Source: Bacteroidales bacterium M2
Lineage (GTDB): Bacteria > Bacteroidota > Bacteroidia > Bacteroidales > Muribaculaceae
Assembly: GCA_001689415.1 (NCBI GenBank)
Contig: LUJM01000023.1
Location: 14,890-54,749, forward strand
Direction of reading: 5' to 3'
DNA: 39,860 nucleotides
The position numbers and the translations under genes were made by a program. Below the pieces are notes generated by a model, which worked only from the letters and a program-made list of their open reading frames with translations, was not told the origin of the DNA and searched no databases. Positions 1 to 8,300 of the stretch are shown here, piece after piece (positions within the stretch are counted from its first letter, which is position 1; each line of letters starts with the position of its first letter).

Positions 1-159
1 GGCTCTCCGAGACAAGCCTCAGCCAGTATCGCTAATATTTTGAGTACCAACGCCTAATCGAGGCTTGTCTCGGAGAGCCAAGCTCCTATCGTTGCTGCCC
101 TTTTGAATAATCAACCCTCAAATTAATAGCATTTTGCCGCGACCCTACGAGAGAGCGTG
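1..159 (-). repeat. Mosaic intergenic repeat, copy 1 (cut by window edge)
   Basis: Read on the minus strand, bases 159 to about 54 match the first ~105 bases of 15979-16120 with scattered substitutions. Shared blocks are CTCTCGTAGGGTCGCGGCA, then GGGTTGAT, then CAACGATAGGAGCTTG, then GGCTCTCCGAGACAAGCCTC. This copy continues into a second, inverted copy of the last block: 1-20 and 60-79 are a perfect 20-base inverted repeat with a 39-base spacer. The element reaches the first base of the window, so its far end is not visible. It is non-coding as far as I can tell; the family identity is unknown to me. Confidence 0.8.
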
Positions 160-215
160 CTTTGAAATTACTCAAAAAAAATCGTCGCCGTTTTGGCTAC
201 ACTTGCTATTAAACA

Positions 216-272
216 AAAAGACATAAGTTATATAAAGAACATCAAAATATCTTTATGTAACTTATGTCTTTT
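216..272 (-). terminator. Long hairpin terminator of serS
   Basis: Arms 216-230 and 258-272 are perfectly complementary (15 bp). After one G/T position the pairing resumes for 7 bp (232-238 with 250-256), giving a nearly continuous 23-bp stem with an 11-base loop. On the minus strand the hairpin is followed by TTTTTGTTT. It lies 38 bases past the serS stop, as expected for an intrinsic terminator. It is unusually long and AT-rich. Confidence 0.8.
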
Positions 273-309
273 ATTCTTTATGTATATTTTCTACGCGGTA
301 TCTTATCTA

Positions 310-1581
310 TCAGTCGATAATATCGAATCCGGTATATTTGCGCAGGCACTCGGGCACTACGATACCTTCGGGTGTCTGGTTGTTTTCGAGCAATGCAGCC
401 ACAATACGGGGCAATGCGAGAGCCGAACCGTTGAGAGTATGGCAGAGATGAGTCTTCTTGTCATCGCCACGGTAACGGCATTTGAGACGGTTGGCCTGAT
501 ATGTTTCGAAGTTAGATACCGACGAAACCTCGAGCCAGCGTTTCTGAGCAGCCGACCATACTTCGAAGTCGAAAGTGATAGCCGAGGTAAAGCTCATGTC
601 GCCACCGCAGAGACGAAGTATATGCCAAGGAAGTCCGAGCTTTTCGAGTAGGCCTTGTACGTGGTCCTTCATCTCCTCGAGCGCTGCATAGCTGTTTTCG
701 GGTTTCTCGATGCGTACGATTTCTACCTTGTCGAACTGGTGCAGGCGGTTGAGACCGCGAACATCCTTGCCATAGCTGCCGGCCTCGCGACGGAAACATG
801 CCGAGTAAGCGCAGTTTTTAATAGGCAACTGGTCGCCGGAGATAATAACATCGCGGTAAAGGTTGGTCACAGGCACCTCGGCTGTGGGGATAAGGTATAG
901 CTTGTCGAGGTTGACAAGATACATCTGGCCTTCCTTATCGGGCAGCTGACCTGTTCCGTAGCCCGAAGCCTCGTTTACCACATAGGGAGGCTGGATTTCG
1001 GTATAACCCGATTTTCCGGCTTCGTCGAGGAAGAACTGTATGAGGGCACGCTGCAGGCGGGCACCTTTGCCGATATACACAGGGAAACCGGCACCGGTGA
1101 TTTTGACACCGAGGTCGAAGTCGATAAGGTTGTATTTCTTGGCAAGATCCCAGTGAGGCAGTGCGTCTTCGGGAAGTTCGGGCATATTTCCACCGGTCTT
1201 CTCCACCACATTATCGGCAGCAGTGCGGCCTTCGGGAACACCCTCGTAGGGGATATTGGGGATATTGAGAAGTTCGGTCTCGATTTCGGCCTGGGTGCGG
1301 GCGAGTTCTTCGGCAAAAGCTTTCTGCTCTTCCTTGAGAAGGGCAACGCCTTCTTTGGCCTTTTCAGCATCGTCCTTGCGACCCTCTTTCATAGCCTTGC
1401 CGATAGTGGCAGCCATGCGGTTTAGTTCGGCAGCTGCAGTATCGTTTTTAAGCTGAAGGTCACGGCGCAGTTCGTCCAGCGCAAGTACGCGGGCAATGGG
1501 CTTTTCGCCGTCAAAACCCTTTACGGCCAGGCGCTCTACAATAAACTTGGGGTCGGCCTTTATCTGTTGAAGTGTAAGCAT
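310..1581 (-). CDS. serS: Seryl-tRNA synthetase
   Basis: This 423-residue class II aminoacyl-tRNA synthetase charges tRNA-Ser (and tRNA-Sec where present) with serine in the cytoplasm. Residues 1-105 form the Lys/Glu/Ala-rich coiled-coil arm that grips the tRNA. The catalytic core shows TAEVP (about 233), motif 2 FRREAGSYGKDVRGL (263-277) and motif 3 NGSALALPR (384-392). Length is normal for the family. I chose the ATG at 1581 (MLTLQQIKAD) because SerS proteins begin this way; an in-frame ATG at 1644 would add 21 atypical residues and run into the upstream gene. It follows the yqeY-like gene after 68 bases on the same strand, probably as one transcript, and ends at the hairpin at 216-272. The family assignment is secure. 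Confidence 0.98.
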   Translation of the reverse strand: MLTLQQIKADPKFIVERLAVKGFDGEKPIARVLALDELRRDLQLKNDTAAAELNRMAATIGKAMKEGRKDDAEKAKEGVALLKEEQKAFAEELARTQAEIETELLNIPNIPYEGVPEGRTAADNVVEKTGGNMPELPEDALPHWDLAKKYNLIDFDLGVKITGAGFPVYIGKGARLQRALIQFFLDEAGKSGYTEIQPPYVVNEASGYGTGQLPDKEGQMYLVNLDKLYLIPTAEVPVTNLYRDVIISGDQLPIKNCAYSACFRREAGSYGKDVRGLNRLHQFDKVEIVRIEKPENSYAALEEMKDHVQGLLEKLGLPWHILRLCGGDMSFTSAITFDFEVWSAAQKRWLEVSSVSNFETYQANRLKCRYRGDDKKTHLCHTLNGSALALPRIVAALLENNQTPEGIVVPECLRKYTGFDIID

Positions 1582-1649
1582 CGTTATTTTCGATTTTATA
1601 ATTGTGAGCCTTGGGGAATCGACAATACGTCCCCGGCCCGGCATTGACT

Positions 1650-2102
1650 TTATTTTGCCAGCATCTGGCGTACGAGGGCTGAAATAGCTTTACCGTCGGC
1701 ACGGCCTGCGAGCTGCTTTGTTGCCACGCCCATAACACGGCCCATATCGGCAGGGCTTGAAGCACCTGTCGAAGCTATGATTTTTTCAAGCTCGGCTTTC
1801 AATTCGTCCTCGCTCAGAGCCTTTGGCAGGTACTGCTCTATAACTGCGCATTCTGCCATTTCCTCGGCAGCAAGTTCGGGACGGTTCTGCTCGGTATAGA
1901 TACGTGCACTTTCGCGACGCTGCTTTGCCATTTTTACCAATATTTTCATGGCTGCGTCGTCACTGAGTTCACCGTTTGCGCCGGGCGCTGTCTTGCCTTC
2001 TATAAATTCTTTTTTTATGCCGCGGAGCGCCTGTAGGCGTGTGTGGTCGCGGGCAAGCATGGCGGCCTTGATGTCGGCTTCGATTTGGGAATAGAGATCC
2101 AT
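1650..2102 (-). CDS. GatB/YqeY domain protein
   Basis: A 150-residue cytoplasmic protein of the YqeY family, which resembles the tRNA-binding tail domain of GatB, the amidotransferase subunit that converts Glu-tRNA-Gln to Gln-tRNA-Gln. Visible family features are the helical N-terminus (MDLYSQIEADIKAAMLARD), the KMAKQRRESARIY block, EYLPK-like EQYLPKALSEDEL, and DMGRVMGVATKQLAGRADGK near the end. The start at 2102 is the family start; an extension to 2189 would cross the promoter-like element and the upstream terminator. It lies just upstream of serS, so two tRNA-related genes are likely cotranscribed. The biochemical function of stand-alone YqeY proteins is not established; the family call is firm. 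Confidence 0.95.
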   Translation of the reverse strand: MDLYSQIEADIKAAMLARDHTRLQALRGIKKEFIEGKTAPGANGELSDDAAMKILVKMAKQRRESARIYTEQNRPELAAEEMAECAVIEQYLPKALSEDELKAELEKIIASTGASSPADMGRVMGVATKQLAGRADGKAISALVRQMLAK

Positions 2103-2128
2103 TGTATCTAATGTCTTGATTACAGACT

Positions 2129-2137
2129 GCAAAAATA
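2129..2137 (-). promoter_or_regulatory. Promoter -7 element for yqeY-serS
   Basis: On the minus strand this reads TATTTTTGC, an exact match to the Bacteroidota -7 consensus TAnnTTTG(C), about 27 bases upstream of the yqeY start. I see no clear TTTG box at the expected distance; that position falls inside the U-tract of the preceding terminator. Confidence 0.65.
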
Positions 2138-2150
2138 CAAAATTTCTTTC

Positions 2151-2197
2151 AAAAAAACGACGGTGCCACGCGGGTATTTTTATCCGCATGGCACCGT
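2151..2197 (-). terminator. Intrinsic terminator of the M6 metalloprotease gene
   Basis: Arms 2160-2173 and 2184-2197 pair over 14 positions with one G/T wobble, with a 10-base AT-rich loop. On the minus strand the stem is followed by a seven-T run (complement of 2151-2157). It begins 19 bases past the stop of the protease gene and ends before the yqeY promoter. Confidence 0.88.
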
Positions 2198-2215
2198 TAT
2201 CGGTTTTTATGTGTT

Positions 2216-5011
2216 TCAGAGGGCTACCTTTACGGTATCAGCGCCACTGACCACGATATACACACCTCGCGAGAGGCCGCGGAAAGTGGCCTCGCCGGCG
2301 GCTGTAGCGGCTACAAGGCGACCGTCGACTGAGTAAAGGCGTATACCGGCGGTGGCTCCGCTCACTACTATGGTTCCGGCGTCGGCTCGTACGGCAAGAT
2401 TAGAAATCGCTGCCTCGCCAAGGCCCGACTGTGTGCCTGTTACAACAAGCATTTCGGGCGAAACGAGCGACATCTTGCCCTCGCCGTTAATACCGCGTAC
2501 GGTATAATAATACGAGGTAAGATTCTTGAGACCGCCAACCTCGACTTCGGTCACATTGCCCACATTGGCATTTTCGAAGTCTTTAACATATATCGGGGTG
2601 TATGTACCGGTATAGTCGAGCGAGATATCGTCGATATACACAGCCGAGTTAACACCGTCGGGAGCATGATTGACGATACGGATAGACTTGACACCAGAGG
2701 GTATGTACAAGCCGCCGTCGCCGACCTTGACCGTAGTACCTTTGGTATCGGTAACAAGCGGACGAATAGTGTGCAACATCTGCCATGTGCGCGGATCTGC
2801 AGTCTTGACATCGATGCTTATAAAGCCGTTTTCATCAGGCTTGTAGGCACGGTACCAGAACGATAACGCATTGATATCTTTCTCGAAGACAGGCGATGCA
2901 AGCTGGGCGCCGTTGAACGGAAGGCTGAGCGAAGGCGCCGATACACCATAGCGGCGTCCGTCGTAGTCAGAGCTATTTGAGTACCAGCCCTCGGGATAGT
3001 TGTCGTCGTCGAAACCGAAATTCACATTGAGCGGTGCTTTTGCATTCTTTTCATATATATCTACAATATATGCTGTAGCATCCTTAAGCTCGGGCCAACG
3101 GGCAGTGAAGCCCTCGGTGGTGACATTCGATGCAGGAAGTACTTCGGCTGCAATCATATCGAAATACGGGTCGTCGGTGCGAACACTGCGGCGCTCGGAA
3201 TCGACACTCTTGAGGTCGGCATCGACCGCGCGAACTACATAGCTGTAGTCGGTAGAAGGCTCAAGGTCGGTAAAGTCATACGAACCCTTGCTGACAATGG
3301 TAACAGTCTTGAAGGGCACGGGCGACAGACCCTTGCAAAGGTCTACTTCGTACGACAGGCCGCCGCGTGTAGTCCAGTTGGCGGTGAAGCTGGTAGCAGT
3401 CACATTTGTTGCCGGAAGCGACTCGACCGGGTCGATGATTGTGCCGCCGCCTTTGACGCGGAAGTATACTACACCGTCATCCTCGTGGATATTGGTAATA
3501 GGCATGTCGACTGTAGTGCTGGTCCATGTGGGCCACTTGGTTATGCTCTTTACCGAGGCTGCGCCGGGGAAGGGGTCACCGGCGTAAGACTGCGAACCGG
3601 GAGTGCCGTCAGCCTCCATGATGTCGACGCGCTGGTGATTGGCCATGTTGTTGGGTATGTTTTCTGTCCACGCTTCTTCGTCGTAGTCTATATGCCATAC
3701 CAGCATACCGTGACCGGGCAGATATGTATCCCAGCCCTGGTTCTGGCGGTTTTCGAGTATAAAGAACTCATCTTCAGAGATAGTCTTGATTATCAGCGCC
3801 TGGTTCGATGATTCAAGGGGCTGTAAGGCCACATCTTCGGCACCGGAGAGCTGACGCGGATTGAGCCAGCCTATCGAATAGCGCTCGAAGGCACTCATGT
3901 TGCAAGGAGTGTTGCCGCTGTTGAGATAGGGGCCTTCCGACATCAGGTCGTACTTGCCGGGATGGTTGTCGTGCACCGAGTTACGGGTGGGATAATGGTC
4001 GCAAAGACCGAGCACGTGGCTGTATTCGTGGCAAAAGACACCGATGCCGTTACGCACCATTGCAGAGCCCTGCAGCTCGTTGGCACAGGCATAGCTGCCG
4101 AGTTTCTTGCCGCCGAACTCGTAATTGAGGCCCAGGTCTTTGTAAATATTCCAGGCATGGGGCCATATGGTATAGGCGGCACCGCCGTCATGCTGGCCGC
4201 GGCCGGCGTAGAAAAGGAATATATTGTCGATAAAGCCGTCGTTGTCGTTGTCGAAACGCGTGAAATCAAAATCGGGGTCTTCTTTCGAAATCACGTCGCA
4301 TGCGTCTATCACGAGCTGGTAGCCGCGCACATCAGGATTGCCGTCACCGCCGGGAGCGCCATAATAGGCCTCGCCATAAGGCAGTGTAACAGGGCCTACC
4401 ACCACAAGATTGGGCGAGAAAACACCGGCAGACTGAGCCTCGAAGTATTCACGGGCACAGCCGGTAGCACCATTGTGGTCATAGCCGGTCTTTGTAAGCA
4501 GGTCCTGGAATGCCTGGCGGTCATTTTCCGGCTTGAACTTTACATCCTGGAATTGGATAAGCACAATGAGCACATTGGGAGAGCCTGTCGAAGGGTAACT
4601 ACCCACCAGACCGTCGGGGTTAAACGCCTTGGCATTTAACCGGGCCATACGACGGGCCTTGACCTGGCTCTGTGCCATAAGGCGCATGGCCGGAGCATCG
4701 AGACTCTCAAGCAGGGTAAGCTCACCGGCGCTACGCATGTCGGCATCGCTGGCCTGCAGGTGACTGTTGACCAGGACGTTGTTTTTGACTACGGCGTAAC
4801 ACATAGATCCATTATCCGACGGCATGAGCACATATCCATCGGAACTGGTATAGTAACAAGCATGCTCGTCACCACCAACTTGAATCTCAACACTTGTCCC
4901 GTCGGGATTCTGATACCTGTGAAGCCCGGGCTTCGCAGGTATTGCGTAGGCACTCACGGCAAACATAGCCATTGCCGCAAGAGTCAACATTGTTTTAGTA
5001 AAGAAATGCAT
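2216..5011 (-). CDS. Secreted M6-family metalloprotease with FnIII, jelly-roll and C-terminal sorting domains
   Basis: A 931-residue exported zinc peptidase. Residues 1-23 are a signal peptide (ending SAYA). The M6-like catalytic domain spans roughly 140-520 and carries HEYSHVLGLCD (H328, E329, H332, D338), matching HExxHxxGxxD, with a preceding acidic stretch RFDNDNDGFIDN (252-263) that could bind calcium. A FnIII domain lies at about 530-612. A second FnIII-like unit seems split: residues 623-655 and 805-860 flank a jelly roll (about 660-800, containing AVYIDDISLDY) of the type seen in choice-of-anchor proteins. The tail (about 864-931, RLYSVDGRLV...RGVYIVVSG) resembles a type A T9SS sorting domain, so export by T9SS and surface anchoring or release is inferred. 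The substrate is unknown. It is divergent from the 1501-residue secreted protein. Confidence 0.93.
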   Translation of the reverse strand: MHFFTKTMLTLAAMAMFAVSAYAIPAKPGLHRYQNPDGTSVEIQVGGDEHACYYTSSDGYVLMPSDNGSMCYAVVKNNVLVNSHLQASDADMRSAGELTLLESLDAPAMRLMAQSQVKARRMARLNAKAFNPDGLVGSYPSTGSPNVLIVLIQFQDVKFKPENDRQAFQDLLTKTGYDHNGATGCAREYFEAQSAGVFSPNLVVVGPVTLPYGEAYYGAPGGDGNPDVRGYQLVIDACDVISKEDPDFDFTRFDNDNDGFIDNIFLFYAGRGQHDGGAAYTIWPHAWNIYKDLGLNYEFGGKKLGSYACANELQGSAMVRNGIGVFCHEYSHVLGLCDHYPTRNSVHDNHPGKYDLMSEGPYLNSGNTPCNMSAFERYSIGWLNPRQLSGAEDVALQPLESSNQALIIKTISEDEFFILENRQNQGWDTYLPGHGMLVWHIDYDEEAWTENIPNNMANHQRVDIMEADGTPGSQSYAGDPFPGAASVKSITKWPTWTSTTVDMPITNIHEDDGVVYFRVKGGGTIIDPVESLPATNVTATSFTANWTTRGGLSYEVDLCKGLSPVPFKTVTIVSKGSYDFTDLEPSTDYSYVVRAVDADLKSVDSERRSVRTDDPYFDMIAAEVLPASNVTTEGFTARWPELKDATAYIVDIYEKNAKAPLNVNFGFDDDNYPEGWYSNSSDYDGRRYGVSAPSLSLPFNGAQLASPVFEKDINALSFWYRAYKPDENGFISIDVKTADPRTWQMLHTIRPLVTDTKGTTVKVGDGGLYIPSGVKSIRIVNHAPDGVNSAVYIDDISLDYTGTYTPIYVKDFENANVGNVTEVEVGGLKNLTSYYYTVRGINGEGKMSLVSPEMLVVTGTQSGLGEAAISNLAVRADAGTIVVSGATAGIRLYSVDGRLVAATAAGEATFRGLSRGVYIVVSGADTVKVAL

Positions 5012-5042
5012 TAGATAGATTCAAAATATTATTGATTATGTC

Positions 5043-5051
5043 GCAAAGATA
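5043..5051 (-). promoter_or_regulatory. Promoter -7 element for the M6 metalloprotease gene
   Basis: Minus-strand TATCTTTGC is an exact match to TAnnTTTG(C), about 32 bases upstream of the ATG at 5011. No convincing TTTG box stands at the expected distance upstream. Confidence 0.7.
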
Positions 5052-5152
5052 CAACACAATTCTGAATTAAACCACATTGAGCCTTGAAATTAATAATAAA
5101 ATTGCAACAAAATCAATATTTAGTGAAAAAAGCATAATTTTTGTAAGTTTTC

Positions 5153-5184
5153 TTTCGCAATTTAAAGCATAAAGTGTAACTTTA
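5153..5184 (+). promoter_or_regulatory. Candidate promoter for the 1501-residue secreted protein
   Basis: TTTC at 5153-5156, a 20-base spacer, then TAACTTTA at 5177-5184. This differs from TTTG / TAnnTTTG by one base in each box but has the right spacing. It implies a leader of about 175 bases before the ATG at 5368, containing the 5207-5241 hairpin. Confidence 0.45.
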
Positions 5185-5367
5185 CCGCAAATTCAAAGAG
5201 GTTTAAGCTATGATTGACAAGCAGTATGCAAGCCTCATAGCCCCCTCGAGAACAAGGAGCGAACAATCTGTCAACTTTTATTAAAATTTTAAACTACAAA
5301 AGATATCCTTCCTTTAAAATTATCACATTCACTCACGTATCCAAATCAATAATCAATACATTTTGCA

Positions 5368-8300
5368 ATGAAAAGACTTTACCAACTGCTTGCGGCAGCA
5401 ATGATAGGTGTCACAGCCACACCTACCCTTGTGTCGGCGCAAAGCCCCGACGAAGTCCGTTTTTACGCACCGGTAACCCGTAGCGAAACATGGTACAGTG
5501 GCCAGAACTATGTACCACAGCGCGGCTTCTACACATTTACCACCGACGCATCGTCGTCCATACAGTCTGTATCGGCCATAAACCAGTGGCTCGAATTCCA
5601 TGGCGGCGCATACGTAGACGGTTATTATTATTTCCAGAGCGGTACTTTAACATCGGGCATCAACCAGCTGCTTTTCCACAAGATGGATGTCGAGACCTGG
5701 ACTGTATCGCCTACCGACGTGACCGTGCACAGCGACGACATTAACCGCGCCTATTCGTTTGCCTATGACTATATAGGTGGCAAAATGTATGCTTCGTGCC
5801 CCAACCACAACAACACCGAGACTCCCTACATGTTGCGCAACGTGCCCCTCGACGGCAGCAACCTGAGCAACATCGCTCCCCTCGAAGTTGAATTCCCGGC
5901 AATAGCATTTGACAACAAAGGCCAGTTGTGGGGTATTTCTCGCACCGCTCTTTATAAGATCGACAAAGAAACAGCTAAAGCCACCAAGGTTGGCGACATG
6001 GGTGTAAAGCAGCGTTCAGAAGAGGCTGCTGCAACCTTCGACCTCCGAACAGGCAAACTATACTGGTACGCACAAACCGTAAAATACAACCTCGACCAGA
6101 CCGAAGAATGGGATTACGGTTTGTTCGAAATCGACACTACAACAGGTAAGGCTACCAAAGTCAAAGATTTCGGCGTTACACAAGAAAAGATGCCCGACAT
6201 CTTCATTATCGACAACCACCCGGCAGCACCTGCAACCGGTATCCTTACGTTTACTTTTGCAGCCAACAGCTTTGACAACGGTACGGTTACATACACCGCA
6301 CCGGCTACAACATACGACGGCACACCGACTTCCGGCAACCTCAGCCTCGAATTCTTTGTTGACGGCCAACCCCTGGGCGCTAAGACAACAGTAACACCCG
6401 GCAGCAGCAAAGCTATCGAATCAGGCAAACTTGCCAAGGGCGAACACATCTTTACCGCCTATGCAACCGATACCAACGGTCGCAAGAGCCTCGCTGCCAA
6501 AACCACAATATATGCCGGCAGCGACATCCCGGCTGCTGTGACAAACATCAAAGTTGTCACCAACGAAAATGAGACAAGCGCAGTTGTCACTTGGGACGCG
6601 CCTACCAAAGGTGCAAACGGAGGCAATATCGAGACTTCGCAGCTTAAATACCGAGTACTTGTAAACATTGGTCGCGAAATACTATACACCGACCTCAAAG
6701 AGACTCGTTTCGAGCATACACCTACATACAATATGGCACTGACTCAGTACCAGATTGTACCTATCATCGATGGTGCTGAAGGTAAAGCTGCATACTCAAC
6801 CCCCGCTCTTCTCGGTACGGCAATCAACATTACCCCCGACTCGCCCTATCTCGAAGCCTTCAACAACGTCAACTCATTCTCCTACTTCACCACTATTGAC
6901 GCCAACAACGACAAGTCGGAAGGTGGCGGCAACGTATGGCTCTTTAATCCCAACTACAACCTCGCCGCATGGTGGTGGGACTACGACACCCCGCGTACTG
7001 CAGCTGACGACTGGCTCATAACTCCGTCGATCAACCTTGACAACAAAAAGGTATACCGTCTTTCTTTCGACGTAACCGGTTTCTCTACTCAGAACAACTT
7101 CATCACCAACGTCAAAGCAACAGCCGGCAAATACCCCACCGTTGAGTCTCAGACACACACTCTGACCAACTACCACCGCGAAGTAGTTCGTGGCGACAAC
7201 AACTACACCGAGCGTGCAACTGTTCTGTTCAGACCTAACAAAGACGAACGCCGCATCGGTTTCCACGCCACCAACAACGGCAACGACCACATCGGCCTCG
7301 ACAACATTCTTATCGAGGAATACGGCCCCGCCACAATACCCGCTGAGCCTACAAATGTTACAGCTGTCAAGAACATCGACGGCTCTGTGACAATCAAGGC
7401 AACCATGCCGGTAAAACGTGCCAACAACATGGACCTTTCTCTCTCTGAAATCACCAAAATCGAGGTCCAGAATATTACAGCTGAAACTACTGTCGCTTTA
7501 CTTGAAGGTGACAAAATCGCCAGCCAAATCAGCGTAAACGACAATGCTCCTCTATTCGGCAACAACCAATACCGTGTTTGTGCATACAACAGCAACGGCT
7601 GCGGCATGGAGGCTCTTGTCGAAATCAACGTTATCCCCGATACCCCCAAAAACGTTACAAACCTCAGCATTCGTGTTCTCAACGGTGGTAAAGATGCCCA
7701 TCTCACCTGGGCTTACCCGGCCGACTACCTCGGAGCCAACGGCGGCACTCTGCGCCCCGATGATCTGACCTATACTATCGAGCGTAGCATCTACACCACA
7801 CAGGGCACAACCTCGTCGACCGTAGCTCGCAACATCAAGGAACTGGAATTCACCGACACCGATGTCGATGCAGCTTTCGGCAACAACCGTCAGGCACGAG
7901 TAACCTATACTGTTAAAGCACGCACCGTCGGCGGCACTGCTAACGGCACCGCAATTTCCGACCTCCTCGGCCGCGCTTACGAGCTCCCCGCCAAGGAATC
8001 AGGCAACAGCAACGGTCTCAAACCTTGGTCTACCGCCAACGCCTACATGGCAAGCTGGAACACTGTCAGCACAGGATACAGCCCCATGGCAAGCTCTCAG
8101 GATAGCGAAGGCGGCCTATTAACATTCTCACCGTCTCAGACAAACACTATGGGCAATGCCGACTACGTGTCACCGCGTATAAACCTTAGCGGCATGCTCA
8201 ACCCCAAAATGACATTCTGGATCTACCAGGGTCCCGAACTCAAAGATACATACCTGGAGATTGGCATTGTCACTATCGACAACGGCGTAGAATCTGCTTA

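Larger units (their letters stand above)
5012..5367. other. 356-base divergent regulatory gap
   Basis: No coding gene is supported here. The gap separates two divergently transcribed secreted-protein genes. It holds a promoter element for each side, plus a hairpin at 5207-5241 (7-bp perfect arms 5207-5213 and 5235-5241) that would lie in the long leader of the rightward gene. The rest is AT-rich with no repeat or RNA gene I can recognise. Confidence 0.6.

Noticed and set aside
1..159. CRISPR array or integron attC site
   Set aside because: There is only one inverted pair of the 20-base block, no regular direct repeats with spacers, and no cas or integrase gene; the similarity to 15979-16120 fits a dispersed repeat better.
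193..651. 152-codon open frame on the plus strand at the left edge
   Set aside because: It runs antisense to the 3' end of serS and through the terminator hairpin; the translation shows no family pattern.
3962..4639. 225-codon open frame on the plus strand
   Set aside because: It is antisense to the catalytic part of the M6 protease gene, whose HExxHxxGxxD motif and signal peptide make the minus strand the coding one.
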